From contig CM036240.1 in the NCBI GenBank assembly GCA_020698575.1, forward strand, positions 24,577,211-24,641,210: 64,000 nucleotides of DNA, written 5' to 3'. Of the stretch, positions 12,101 through 25,060 are shown piece by piece (the first letter of the stretch is position 1; each line of letters begins with the position of its first letter). The notes under the pieces were generated by a model, which was not told where the DNA came from, did no database searches, and worked only from the letters and a program-made list of their open reading frames with translations. This stretch comes from Bostrychus sinensis. Lineage: Eukaryota > Chordata > Actinopteri > Gobiiformes > Eleotridae. The position numbers and the translations under genes are program-made.

Positions 12101-15100
12101 AAATCAACACTGACTGCAGACTGTGCGACAAACTAACAACACTATTACTAACACTAAGAATAATTTAGAGTTGTTTTTTTTGTTTGTTTGTTTTTTTAGT
12201 TTCATTCTTAGCGCTCTTTAGTGTCATTCATTAACTTTAGCATTAACATTAATATGTTACTAATGACAGAGTAGAGATACAATTATTATACTTGTACAGC
12301 TTTTTGGCCTTTTTAAAGTCAAATTATTCAAGTAAATAATTTTTGTGGTCCTGAAAAGGTGTGCTCACTGTGATAGATGCGCGTGGGTGAAATTAACACC
12401 TTGACTCTCCATATCTGTGTCTGTCAGGGGATCTGGCATGGGCAAAAAGAAGCAACACATCTGCCATATAGCGGGCTGTGGAAAAGTGTATGGGAAGACG
12501 TCCCACCTGCGAGCACACCTGCGCTGGCATTCAGGGGAGCGACCTTTTGTGTGCAGCTGGATGTTCTGTGGGAAGAGGTTCACACGCAGTGACGAGCTGC
12601 AGAGACACAGGAGGACACACACAGGTGCCCTTTTTACCCTCAGTGTTTGCACTTCAGTATAACAGCAGGGAAATGTGTTAATTTGTGCCTTGTAAAGTCT
12701 TAGTCATGTTAGAAATAACAGTGTTGATCTTCATTGAATTTCCATGTAAAATGTCAAGCAACAAAAACAAAAATAGATTTCACCAAAATGTTGTAATTTT
12801 TTAGTTCATGGCAAATTCTTATTTAGTAGCTGTCAAAATCTGAAAACTTAACACATTTGACACAACACTATTTACCTGTAAGTATTGTTTTCCTAGCTCC
12901 GCTTTAGATCACAAGCCACAAGCTTTGTACTGGTTAGGGGTGCAACTAACTATAATATAACCAAATAATACTGATAATACCACAAAACAATCACATTGTT
13001 TTTTGTTTTTTTACCAATTTTGACCTTTTTGTCAAAAAAACAGAAACTGTAGATTCTCTTTCACTGTTTCTGTGGCTTTACTGCTAAGTCTTGATAACAA
13101 AACCTCCTCTCTCAGCACATTGCATGATTCAGAAACTATGAATACCACAAATAGCAATTAATCGATTACTTAAGATGACGATTATTTTAAAAATCATTTA
13201 TAATCGATATATTTGATTAGTTGTTGCAGCCCTGGTACTACTGGTACAACCTTAACATTTCTGAACTGATTATTATTTAATGTTCAGGATCGACAGAACA
13301 GACTTTTTATCCCAAACAGGTTTTTGAATTGTCCTCATTAACAGACCATGTGCCACCCAGCCGTAGCAGAAACACAGTATCCTAATTTGTGTCAAAACAA
13401 GATGGTGTGTGTATCTCAGTGCTATCGTTCTGTGGCAGAGACTCAACAGCACAAATTTCCATTAGATATTTAGCTACAAATTGCTGTACTACTTAATATC
13501 TACAGTTTGTTGTAAAACACAAATTGGGCCAATTTTAGTTCAGGCAAAAAGCTCTGCTAAGCCTAACATGCACAAAGACATTGTCATTTTGTTGTTTACT
13601 TAATTTAGAGTTCATTATTTATGAAATGAAATGCATTTACAGAATATATTCCTCTGTCAAGAGCAGAAAGCTTCTTAACTTCAGTTTAAGACAACTCTAA
13701 GGCAGAGGATTGCTATGACAGTAATATTATGGATCCCGGTTTGGGACCAATAAGTGCAGATTGTATTCCATCTGATTCATCAGAATCTGATGAGGAGGGC
13801 AGTTATGGTAGTAACTTTGAACCTCTTCCACATTCAAGTAAAATTTCTTTACTTTCTTTACTTTTCAAGGAAGCATCTACAAATTGTCATTATGATGAAA
13901 TTCCTGATGTGGGGGAAAAAAAACAGCCAGTGTTGGAAGATTAGATTGTTCATTGAACATATTCTCAAAGGCTGCTTGCTTGCAAGACCCTTGGTCTTGG
14001 CTCACACCCAATTCACACTGAATCCGTGTCTGTGACGTGGCTGGTACGACCTCCACAAGGAATAGACGCAATGCAAGTCAATGTTTGAGTTTACACCAGC
14101 TGTGTTGCGGTACGTCTCAGTGTCCGGCTCTCCGACAGAAATACAAATCAAGTCTATTTTTATCAGAGCCATCATGCATAAAGTTGAACAGAGCAGATCG
14201 AGCCAGACAGGAAGTCAGACCCAGGACCAGTGAAGAGGATCTGGTAAATTTCAAAATAAAAATGCTGATAAGTAAACATTACGTCTTAAATGGGGACACA
14301 GGGTCACAAACGAGACAGGACACCATTGAACGTGAGTAATAAGACAGTATTATAGTATATGTAGCATCCTTATTTCTGTTGTTAAATCTCCACATAATCT
14401 CTAAATGAACAGGAGATTGTGGTCAGAGGCAAATGTGACTTTTTACATGCAGCTCTCTGTATACATGGTTGCTACCGCGTGAACTCATAACTTCTAGCGT
14501 CAACTCGCTCCTCTTTCAAGAACTTGTGGTGTCCCCAGCTGGAGTTGTGCCGCACACACACAATGCATTTGGTGTGAATTGGAGTCTGTCAGAAAGCTGT
14601 ATGTCTCTGGTACTGCAAAGGCAATGCATTCAGTGTCAATCTGGCGTAAGGCATTCTTGAACAAGTGTGACACTCGTGTCGTATATGTGAGGCTACAAAC
14701 CGCTTTTACAACAAGCCAGATGATGCAATCTCACACCAGTGCTTATCAACTTCTGCTAAACATCTTCTACAACTGGTCAAACTTAAAGACCCAGTGCGAT
14801 GCAGACAGAAAGGCTGTGCTGGAAAACCATCTGTATGATTTATGACATGCAATTTGTTTCTGTGTTTGAAAACCAAATGCAACTGATGTGCTTCATTTCA
14901 CACAGGCCAGTAAGTCTCAGAAAAATGTTTTAGTAGTGGGGTTATTATATTGTATTGATCCCCTTCTTCTGCTTTAACATTACACACAAATGGCAAAGTC
15001 AGGTTCAGAGAAATATTTAAATCAATGTCTTTTTGTGACGCTTACTTGTGCGTAGCCATCGCTTAGCCCTACATTTAACAAGGCAGCAAAAATGACTTTG

Positions 15101-15554
15101 TGAAAACAATCAGTTACACGTTTTTAACGCATTTAGTATTTATGACACAAACAATATGTGTCATAAATACTAATCCTTGCCGATATGTGCCATATTTGAC
15201 CCCATAAACTGTATTCAGCATCAGGTTCTTTACTTTTCAATTGGTATTTTGTGTGTGACAGGAGAGAAGAAGTTTGTCTGCCCTGAATGTTCCAAGCGCT
15301 TCATGCGGAGCGACCACCTGGCGAAGCACATTAAAACTCACTCAAACAAAAAAGGCGTGAACTCTGGCAGCGCCGTGGTGGCCTCGATGGAGTCGGCGGG
15401 CTCCTCAGACAGTATCATCACCACAGCAGGCGGGACCACCCTCATCCTCACCAACATCCAGCAGGGCTCCAGTGCCGCCCAGGACATCCTGGCCAACGCC
15501 GAGATCCCGCTCCAGCTCGTCACCACGGTGGCAGCTGCTGAAGTCATGGAGTGA
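9153..15554 (+). CDS. sp3: Transcription factor Sp3, complete six-exon coding region
   Basis: Sp3 binds GC and GT boxes in the nucleus and activates or represses transcription. Exons assembled from GT-AG borders in frame: 9153-9159, 9587-9675, 10290-11484, 11895-12081, 12428-12624, 15262-15554 (1968 nt, 655 residues). The start encodes MTAPEQP, close to the MTAPEKP start of mammalian Sp3, which separates it from Sp1 and Sp4. Residues 33-430 are a Gln/Ser/Thr-rich activation region containing LPGNITFVPINSVDLDSLGL and a second Q-rich block (INPGTFIIQAQTVTPSGQ). IKEE at 434-437 is a SUMO consensus (K435), known in Sp3 as the repressive site. A Buttonhead box (CTCPNC, 482-487) precedes three C2H2 fingers: C505/C510/H523/H527, C535/C540/H553/H557 and C565/C568/H581/H585. 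Their contact residues are the Sp set K-H-A, R-E-R and R-H-K. Mammalian Sp3 is about 780 residues; the deficit is N-terminal. The a or b teleost copy is not resolved. Confidence 0.95.
12935..13234. mobile_element. hAT-like MITE in sp3 intron 5
   Basis: The ends form short imperfect terminal inverted repeats: TAGGGGTGCAAC at the left, and CAGGGCTGCAAC when the right end is read on the minus strand. The flanking 8-mers GTACTGGT (12927-12934) and GTACTACT (13235-13242) match at 6 of 8 positions, which fits a decayed 8-bp hAT target-site duplication. The interior has ATCGATTA-type words in both orientations (13158-13220), as in widespread teleost elements of this kind. There is no coding capacity, so mobility would depend on a transposase supplied from elsewhere. 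Confidence 0.65.
13680..14850. mobile_element. Unclassified mobile-element-like insertion in sp3 intron 5
   Basis: An open frame of 71 codons (13729-13944, plus) begins MDPGLGP and carries an acidic serine stretch, SDSSESDEEGSYGS, resembling the acidic N-termini of some domesticated or piggyBac-type transposases. It is followed by more short open frames (14037-14339 and 14579-14845). No catalytic motif is visible, the frames are not joined, and no terminal repeats were identified. I do not recognise the family, and the resemblance may be chance. Confidence 0.25.
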
Positions 15555-17185
15555 TTTATACTCCACTTACGGACTTACTGTATACTCGTACCCGCATTTT
15601 TATTCACGTTTTGAAGAAAAACTCAAATTATACATATATAAATATATATTTTAACACAGAAGTAGTAAGTCAGTGTCGACACTCAGTGCTCACTGAGGAA
15701 ACATGCAGCAGAGCCTAAAGATGGAAAATACATTGCAGTAAACACACAAGGAAATGCCTTATTTTGTATAATACTGTGTTGTTTGAAATGTAGGATGCCA
15801 TTTTGTTTTGTATCTCCCTAATACGGTGTTTTCACAAATTATATGTAAGTTCAGAAACTTTCTTTTGCCTTTTTGTTAATGTTATATTCTCATGATGTCT
15901 TTGGTTGCAAAGCTTGTTCCATATTCTTTCTAAGGCAAATTCTGACAGCAGAGCTAATTTTATCCTGTTAATGATGCACACACAATTGTATTTATGTTAT
16001 GCATTTTTCTGCATCCTCTGCACTCTCTGTGCTTGCAATTTTGTATGTCCCTCTTTTTTAAATCTATATTTTGCAGATATAAATGACAAACAATCAACGT
16101 TTTGTAAGCTATCTATGGGATACTGTTATAATTACATTCTTTGCTTTTGTCCTAATATCTATTTATACTAGGCTTTTCAAAATTGATTTGTAATGTGAAA
16201 AGCCTTATTACGTCATATTGTATGTAATTCTGATGTTTTTGTAAAAACTTTTTGGAGGACTTCAAATTAAACCATGCATTTTATTATAAAATAAAAAGCC
16301 ATTTAACGAAGGTGATTGCCAAATTGGACTCCAAACTCAGGGTGACTTGTGATTGCAGACTCACCTCAAACCTGTTGGGCCAAGGTGGGTGACATGAAAA
16401 AGCGTTGATGGACCAAAAGCTAAAGTGTATTAAGCTGTCACCATGTTACCTGTGCTCTTTCAGTTGTCATCTTTGGGTTTGTTTGTTTTTTTTCAGACAG
16501 GCCTTGGTACTCTGCATTGTATTCTTTACTTATGGTAATCTTTATGTGTACATTGTTCTTTACACCATAGTCCATAAACGCTGAATGTCCTTTATATTAA
16601 TTATTTGACTAACTCTATGTTGCATTTCTTTTAATTATGCATTTTCCGGTTGTATTTTATTTAGATTTTGACTTCAAGCTGTTAAACCCAGTACAGATCC
16701 ACACTGAACAGGGAGGTTACTGGTGATGTTATTGGAATTACCTTTTTTTTTTTTTATTATGCCATATGATTTTTTTTTTTTTAATCACTCGGATGTGTAA
16801 TGAGGTTATAAATCGCTCACATTGCAAAAATGTATTTAACACCGAAGGTTTTTTCTCACTTCAATTTTTGTATAAATGTCAATCCAACATCAATATAAAC
16901 CCATCTGTTACTTGTATTCCTTTTTTTTTTCTTCCTTCTTATTGTGTGGTGAGCCCTTAAATTCCACTTGTGGGGCCCTAGTCCAGTAGATGTCACTACA
17001 GCCAAGGGAGCAGCTCAAAGAGATATGTTTGACCCCTTGACCTTGAGCGTTTAGCACTACTAAGATGTAGACGGGGCCAACTTGAGGTGTGTGGGCCCTT
17101 AATTAAGCCCAAGATATTGTCAGACTTAAATGTCAGGAGCCGTTTTACTGGAAATAAAGCTGTGTGCTATATTCAAAGAGACAGC
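15555..17185 (+). other. sp3: sp3 3' UTR with two poly(A) signals
   Basis: AT-rich non-coding sequence follows the sp3 stop codon (15552-15554). AATAAA occurs at 16290-16295 and again at 17153-17158. The second is followed by a TG-rich stretch (17159-17168), as expected just past a cleavage site. Two alternative 3' ends of about 0.75 and 1.6 kb are therefore plausible. The stretch has no long open frame with recognisable content. Which signal is used is inference. Confidence 0.5.
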
Positions 17186-18458
17186 CTCAGACTTAGCATT
17201 ATTTTTTGCATTTAAATTTTGTAAAATACATTTCATGTGAAACATAAATGCTAAATATCTTCTGAAAGGGTGAAGGTAAGAGCATTCTCAAATATTACTG
17301 CTCCTCTTGTTTCCTCCTTACTTCAAAATATAAGTAATGAAGTAAAAATGTACCCAAATAAAATCACAAAAAACATCTTGAAAAAGTAGGCTCCTATTTA
17401 AAAAATTGTTTAAAAAAATCTTGTTACATTCCACCTTTGTTTTACAACCCAGTATTTTCTCATATTTGCTTCATATTAACATATCCTAACTCTGATTTCT
17501 ACCTCTTGTATTAACTAGGACATTTTACTAATTAGGTGCTGCTATTTTTTTCTTTATGAACAAGATGGTGGCATGAGGAAGCGTATTAAAGGCTACCTGG
17601 TTTTAGAGCCTGTGAGCATAATTAAAACTCCAGTCTATGAAAAGCTTTATCTCATAAATCAGGCCGGAGACCACATGCTTTTAAAATCTTCGTCAATTTA
17701 CTGAAAACGTTTGAAAAAAAAGACCCCGTCCGTTTTGTGGTTTCTTTTTCATTTGCATAATTTAATGAATCCTGTTCATTGTAATGCAATACCAAGTGCA
17801 GCAGGAACATAGAATGACAGTTTGAGTTAATGAAATGTGTTAACGGTATCATCATTTACTTGTATGTTAATTAGTGCAATTAATTTCTCCTGCTCGGTAA
17901 TCTGAATATTGTAATAATCTTTGCTCCCCTCCAGGAAAGAAATCAGCAGCATGCAGACCTCTGGGACCATCGGAGGCAGAAATCTTCTTTTCAAGAATTT
18001 GGTAGATTTAAAAAAAAAAAAAATGAATACATTTTTTGTCACTAAATATGCCTTCAAACAGAATTGTATCTTGTGTCTTACAGGGAGAGCACAAAGAACA
18101 AAGGCTGATTGTCCGGCGTCACAGCCAGCTGACCTCTGGCCTGCCTGAGGAAGTGTCATGGTCTCTCACCAGGACAAGGTGTGCTGCCCCCGGTCGACGC
18201 AGATAAAAGCTCCATAAGTGGATGATTCTCCCAGCGCCTTCAAGGAGGAGACACATCGGGTGGCAGGTGAGCGTGACTCTGGACACAGTTATTTTAGTCT
18301 GACCGCAAGCTGTAGGCAACATCTTCACAAACTGGCCTCTTGCTTCAATGATATAGAACTCATTTATGTGGAGAACTTTTCAGTGTACTATTATAAAGCA
18401 AATACGATTAAAAAAAAAATTAAATAAAAAAAACACAAATAGAACACCATACAGTATT

Positions 18459-18730
18459 TTACGGCAGCAACACATCTCCTAAAAGTTGGGACAGGGGCCA
18501 CAAATGGTTTGAAATGTAAGTGCTATTGATAAAAACAGCTGGACAAGCATTTTGCATTAGATTAGTTGTCAGCAGGTCATTACTGGGTGTAAAAGAGCGT
18601 TTTACCAAGGCAGAATAAAGGTAGGGAGAGGTTCTTTTTTCCTTTCGGCTACAGTACGTAATATGAAAAGATTGAGAGGATCTGGAGAAATCTGTAAAAC
18701 ATTCTGAGCAAAAGCAAACAGAAACGTAAA
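18459..18730 (+). mobile_element. MITE fragment, AAAGTTGGGACA family, copy 1
   Basis: GGCAGCAACACATCTCCTAA, AAAAGTTGGGACAGGGGCC, CAGCAGGTCATTACTGGGTG and GGATCTGGAGAAATCTGTAA occur in the order known from a very abundant teleost non-autonomous DNA element. The outer ends are missing. The long minus-strand open frame over this region reads through it and is not a gene. Confidence 0.7.
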
Positions 18731-21539
18731 AGTCAGGTTTAGTGAGATTTGTTTTTCTTTTTAGGGGAAAACTGTAATCACCAAGTAGCAAACTGTAGAA
18801 CGAGCTATCTGTAAGAAACAAAAAACAGACTTTGGGATGTCTTATAGGCCTTACTTTTGAACAGATTAAAATCTTTTTACTTATTTGCACGCTTGAATAA
18901 AAGATGGTCCTGTTGGCTGTTGTTATATACAACTTGAATAAATGGTTGGCAATAATATAGAGAAAGGGTCTATTGTAGCAGTGGCTGAGTCTGCTTTCAC
19001 AGCAAAACAGCAAAATAAACAAACAAAACAAGAAACATAAAAAGGGAAGCAAAGGGAAACATGGACTAATAATGGCATTGCATACAAAGTGTTTGTTGTG
19101 AGTTTACTTTTTTAATATCATAAACGCAGAAAAGAAGCTGTACAGTTGCTGGAGGAAGAGTTGGAATGGTAGAAATATTTTAGGTAGTCCCTCTAATTAT
19201 ATGTATAGTATTATTTTGAAGCTTTTTCCATCACTCCGCCCCTGAATTGAGTTTGGTGATAGACAGGTATCATTTGAAATCTTATTTATACCAACTTGTT
19301 TGTATCTTTTCATTACAACAAACTGCTTTTCCTTATCCCACTCTATCTGAATGGTGGTGTAATTGTACTTCCTTCTTCTTCAACTTCTTTTTCCAATTCA
19401 TGTGCAAAATACATAAATACAATAACTACATAGAGGCAGAGCTACACTATAATCATGCAATAACATTTCCAACCGTATGTGTGGTCGTATTCAAAATGCA
19501 ATAGGGATTATGGTTCTTAAGCATTGGGAGGTAATGTGAACTGTTGGCGGAAATTACTTATTTCATTATACTGTCCCAAATATACCAAATACTGCTGCTG
19601 CTTAGTCGGCGTCTCCCCAATTTTAACTGTTTTCGTTGGAGGAGGATAGAACTGCAATTTTAAAAAATGACTATTATTTGCCTTTCTCGAGGAATCAACA
19701 ACTTGAAAGTACAGTGCCATGAATGAATTGTTGGCATTTTACATTCATTTACAATATGTCTGGTCTGCTTGTGCATAAAGCCTTTCTTTAATTTGCTTTG
19801 AAACTGTAAGCGCAAAAAAGCACTTAAGCGCCTTACTCAACATTTTGTTTATAGCCGCCGTCTAATAGTGTTTTCCACTCAAAACCATTAGGACATTTGA
19901 AAGTGGGCCCAAAAAAAGTGCTTCATATTTCTGCATTCCTTACGCATTCTTGCCCTTGATCAACAGACAATGGCGGATATCTTTTTCCCCAGGCGAGGAA
20001 ACCCAGCATGGACCAACTCAATAACCTGATATTCTACTCAATGTGGCCAATTTAGCAGAAGGTCAGCGCCTATCTTTTTTATTTATTTTTCTATTCCAGA
20101 GACAATTTGGTGACCTCCCCCCTGAAGCCCCCAGCAGGACCGAGTGGAGACAAACAGAAAAGTGCATGTGTTGACATTGCATAGCGGACCCGGACTTGTC
20201 AAGGTGAATAGATACCTGGCGTGGGGACTATTATGCAAACCCGCTAGTGCTTATTTTATACATTTAAGGTCATCATTTGGGGCTGCGATGGATGTTTAAA
20301 GTGAAAAGTATAGTGCGGTTGCAAGTCCATCATCCTTTTATATCCTCAGTTTTAAATTAAGCTCACTTGTTTCAAAGGCAAATTACAGTCTGACACCGCT
20401 CTGAATCACAAAGCTAAAATCTAAAGTCTTTATTGTAAAATTCCCATCCCGCTGTTTTGCATTTACTATATGTATGTTTCTCTTAGGCCCCACTGTGAAA
20501 ATTGAATCGCTGACAATGAGACACCTCTGTTAAATTCTCCCACATTATGTTTGTCTTTGTACTCGTTCTCAGTGTGCGCCTGTTTTTTTTTTAGCTCAGA
20601 GACAATTGCAAGAAGATTAGCAGTCATAATTTGTTAGCTATTCTCCCAGTGGTGATATAGTTTTCTCACTAAATGTACAAAATAACTCTTTGTCTTTTTT
20701 CTGGTTGCACCTGAAGGTCAAACACGACAATGGCTTCAACTTACTCATACTCGGAGCTGAGTATTTTCAGTCAGTGACAAGAGCTTGGCCCTCGCTGTTA
20801 TTCAAGCCCATTCAGAGCCATTTTAGAGACGTTTTGTGTCTGAAAATGTACATTAAATGGTGTCAACAACATCCCGGAGGTCAGAGTGGAGTCCCCCCGG
20901 CGAGTGTGGATGCTGTGGCGGCTCTCGGGGACTCGGCGCCCCCTGAGTGGCGGATCCGTGATGGTTCTCAGTGTCTCTCGTCATGTGTCTGGCAGCTTTG
21001 ACACAGGTAATATGCATGCACGCTGACAGAGCCCGGGATGTGCGCCACAGACAATGATGTACATATCATTTTCCTCACTGACTGATTGAAGACTGTAATC
21101 TGCGCTGGACTTTCTTTCTGATTACACACATCTCAGGGAGCAAAACAAGGACTCAGAGCCGCCACTGGGCACCGGGCTCATCCAGGGCTTTCAGCGCTTC
21201 AAGAGGGACTGGAGCCCGCCTTTAAGGTGAGCTCAATTTTCCTCCCATTTACACTATTGTTACAAGTGTCGGATAGAATGCATCTGCCAGATAGTGGTCA
21301 AACAGCGGCTGTCTGAAGATGAGACAGGGACAGAGATGTAGTCCGCTCCCAAGGTCATCCTATTCCCATCTGCAGTGGGGTTCTGTACAAGCACCCAGAG
21401 CGAAAAACAATATCACGCATTCAGTAAATTTAAAATAGTTTGTCCTTATAGCTGGTACAGAATATATCACAATACATTAAAAAGGAATGACTGCCATTAC
21501 ATGCAAAAGTGAGTCATGTGAGATTTTATCTGGGTCAAA

Positions 21540-21660
21540 AATAATGAGACTTGTGTGCCTCAGTGGCTCACCTGGTAGAGTGCATACCACATACTGGAGT
21601 GGCCCAGGTTCTATTCCCAATTTGGGTACTTTTGTCAATCCCCATCTGCCTCCCTAATTC
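21540..21660 (+). mobile_element. SINE-like tRNA-derived head
   Basis: GTGGCTCACCTGGTAGAGTG resembles a tRNA A-box region, and CCAGGTTCTATTCCC lies at B-box distance with the weak match GGTTCTATTCC. It is followed by GTCAATCCCCATCTGCCTCC. A related short piece lies at 42755-42795. The arms do not fold into an intact tRNA. Confidence 0.55.
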
Positions 21661-24600
21661 TAACTGCTTGTAGTTAATAGGGTAGATAGAACATAAAAAT
21701 AATAGGAAGAAAACTAGGCTAAAAATTATAGAAAATCTCAAATTTATATAAAAACATCAAGCACTCCCAGAATGCAGAAATCTGCCAAGGCCATAGAGTT
21801 ACAACCTGGGTCAAGAGTGTGTTTTGGATCTACACAAAAAGGCAAAAACATAACCTCAGTGGCGATAACTGTGCCAAAAACAAACCAGAAAGAAAACAAT
21901 ACTTCATGAGCATTTGAAGAATGGGTCCCCTTAAAAAGTTTGTGAAACGACAAAACAAAACACTCATTGCAGTAGTGTAAGCAAACCAGCCTGATTGCGT
22001 ATAAAGCCTATTACATCTGTACAACTTTCTATTGTATATTTGTAGAATTAACAGAAAAAAGTGAAAAGAAATTAATATATTCACAATTACTGTTTTAAAG
22101 GTACAGACTTATTAAATAACATGCCTGCTGTTTGCATATAAGGCCCTGTGTACCGCTGTTTTAGGACTCCTCAGTCTCAGTGAGTGTTTCTTGGTTATTT
22201 AATCTCAATATCTAGCATTGCATGTTCCTAATATTGTGCAACTCCACACAGAATGTGTTTTTCTATGTTACTAATGCTCAAATAAGCTCCACTGGATAAA
22301 TGCTGGGTGTTTTTGAATGTTTGCAACCGCACCATGCCCGCTCTCGACTGCCTGTGTAACCTCTGAGCAATGCCAGTGTCTTTATGTAAAACCTGGGAGA
22401 TTTGGCTGTTGACAATAGGTCAGTCCTTTACAAAAAGTACCTTGCACATTACAAGGTTGGTCTCGGGGGAGAAGTAATGGGTTCTGGGCAATTGACCAAG
22501 CTGCCATGCTTTACTGCACCTGCACTGAGTTCGAGCTGTCATCATTACCACTTCCTCTAACGTTCCCCCACAGCAAGCCCGACACTCCCACTCACCGCCA
22601 TATTTCATTTTGGAGGAACATTTTCACTTTTTATCAGGCGTCCCTCTGTACACGGGTGAGGGAGGTCCACGATCACATTCTAGAGAACTAAGGTAACCTC
22701 AAATAGGTCTTTAGGGTGCCTTGTAAAGCATAACATTCACAAAAAAGATCTCAGTTCTAACATTTCAAATTGAAAACTGCATAGAAGTTGTTAAAAATGT
22801 CACTACCCATGTCAACCAATCAACAAGGGTGGACATTTTACTGCAGGTTAGCTTTTTGTCTTTGAATCTCTCTCAGCTAAAATACATTTTCACACTGAAG
22901 TGTATACATAGTCAGTAGTGTTTGGCTTTCTGTAATAGCCAGCAGTACATTAGTACAAATATAGATTATACAAAAAAAAAAAAAAAAGTAGTGCCAAGGT
23001 CATAGTAAAATAATTGAGAAAACTTTATCAGGCCCCAGCTGAGAATCTCTGCATTAAAAGGTACACACAATAAAGTACGTTTTTATTTGTTTCAAAGTAT
23101 TAATGTTTAAAATATAGAAAGAGAAATGCCACCCATGTCAACAGGGAGCAGATTTATAGTACCAACAAGTACAGCCATGTTTAACTTAACTCTATAACTC
23201 AACTCCTATCTCACAACTACTACAACTAACAAAATATATTTTATGCTAAAATGTAATATGCAGCCAATTTGTCTGTTAGTCTGTCATGTCTCCAAATGTT
23301 AGCCCAACGATTAACTGGCAGTTGTCTGGGGTCAATGGGACCGACATCAGAAGACCTTACTAACTGTTACCCTAGTTTAGCTTTGTTTGGTCATTGTTGG
23401 AACATAGTTTATGCTGTTTTGGTATTTAAAAAGTAGAAGAAGGCATGACTTTCATCAGATGCGCAAAAGGCACAAATAATTTAACATGCATTTTAGTGTA
23501 TAGAAACCTACACAGTCATAATTACTGACACATCTTAATGGATTAAAAAGCTGCTTATTATTATCTACGTAGGAAGCACTATAATGTAGGCTGCTAATAT
23601 GGTAACACCAACTTTAAGGATAAGACATTCACTTGTTTCACAGCCACACAAGGCAAGTGAGGATACAGTACAAAGGCTGTAACAAACAATTTCCTGTCTA
23701 GTTACTCTCGGAACTCAGACATACATTCACTCATTATTTCTGTATAGCTTGAGAGATTGAAATATTGTGCATCTTTACATGACTAATGTTCAGAAGATCA
23801 AGGCCTGTGTGAAGCTGGGCCTGCTGCAACTTCTCCCCGACTCGCAGATGTTTTTCCCTCAGTCTTCACTTCCTCCTCCCACACATGTCTTATATCAGTA
23901 TTTGCTGGATCCAAAACGAGCAGCTTTGAAAATGAAGGAGAGGAACTTTACATTGTGCCAGAAAAAGGAATGGAAATTACGGGCAGTGTCAGATAATTGA
24001 GCTTGTCGCGGTAGACATGTTAATAACAGACGGAGATGCCGACGACTTGTCACTCCGTACCCCGGGTGACAGACTCTCCCTGCCGCTGATGAGCTGTTTT
24101 ACAGGGGAAATTGTTCCACGCAAACACCATGGTTATTACAAGCTGGCAAGACGCGCGCTTGTGTACCCAATTCTGCTTGAACTGACAGAATCCAATTGAC
24201 CGGCACATATTCATGCACTTTATTTTCTTTATTCTCACCAACAATGCAGATAATTACTGCACCAAGTAAAAACTGAAAATAGAATTTCACTGTGTCCCAG
24301 AAAACAATGGCGGAGCTGTCTCAGCAACATGTCTGCCCAAATTACCGCCACTGCAAGACCTACTGTAAGATGAGCGGCAATCCAATATCACTTGTCAAGT
24401 TAAAACGGACTGAAACCGTATTCTTTTATAAGACATTTGTGAAAAGACAAGCTTGATAGATACTGTTACAACAAAGTAAGACTACAATGTGCATATTGTT
24501 ACAGAAATATCCATTGAGTTTCAAATTTGAGACCAAAATGTTTCTGAAGTACAGAGAATGTCCTGTCATGCCCATTCCTTTACACATATTTGATTGTCAA

Positions 24601-24869
24601 AGCTTATCTAAATTACTGCCATGTGTGTTGTATTACTTCCCAAAACACGATAAGACAACATTATACAAAACATTCACAAGAGGCAAGGAGATGCATCTTT
24701 GTTAGTACTGTAACACCAACTTAGTTTAACAACATACACACAATTAAGCTTCTCAAACTTATTTAGGGACCCTATTCCAAGTTTGTGAATCATGACCCAA
24801 CTTTATGGTCTGTTGTTTGGTCATTTTCAGTATAAATTTGGTCTTTCTTAGTTTTTCAAATTTAATTTC

Positions 24870-25060
24870 TTGCTTTTTTAAGTATAGGTTTGTGTTTTTT
24901 TTCAGCCATTGTTTGACAGAGACAGAGAATATGGACAGGAAACATAGTGAGAGAGAGGAGAATGAAATTGAGCAAATCGTCCCAAGCTGGATTTGAATCC
25001 ATGTTCCTCAAGTAGCCTATGCGGCATTTGCTCCACCAGGTCTGCTTCCAAGGCATCTCA
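24870..25060 (-). mobile_element. tRNA-derived SINE, copy 2 (diverged)
   Basis: The plus strand shows GACAGAGAATATGGACAGG...GAGAGAGAGGAG followed by GGATTTGAATCC, the reverse of a B-box, and CTCCACCAGG, the reverse of the A-box region. The order matches copies 1 and 3, and the degree of divergence suggests an old insertion. Confidence 0.65.

Larger units (their letters stand above)
12625..15261 (+). other. sp3: Large sp3 intron 5 between finger 2 and finger 3
   Basis: This 2.6-kb intron splits the codon for Gly559 in the linker between zinc fingers 2 and 3, with donor GT at 12625 and acceptor AG at 15260-15261. It carries an hAT-like MITE (12935-13234) and unclassified mobile-element-like sequence (about 13.7-14.85 kb). 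The remainder is AT-rich and shows no gene. Confidence 0.85.
17186..22000. other. Gene desert, part 1
   Basis: No gene is supported. Apart from the MITE fragment at 18459-18730, several stretches look unique and carry developmental-factor words. Examples are 17580-17960, 18060-18290 (AACAAAGG, an HMG-box type word) and 19800-20240. The patch 20770-21030 is GC-rich with CpGs (CGGCGAGTGTGG, CTCGGCGCC) and unlike its surroundings. Splice-like AGGTGAG at 18265-18271 and AGGTAAT at 21005-21011 could belong to a non-coding transcript, but no exon chain is evident. Confidence 0.4.

Noticed and set aside
18459..19052. 197-codon open frame on the minus strand as a membrane protein gene
   Set aside because: It reads through a MITE fragment in antisense, and its hydrophobic Phe/Leu/Ser content comes from A-rich DNA. 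No domain or splice partner was found.
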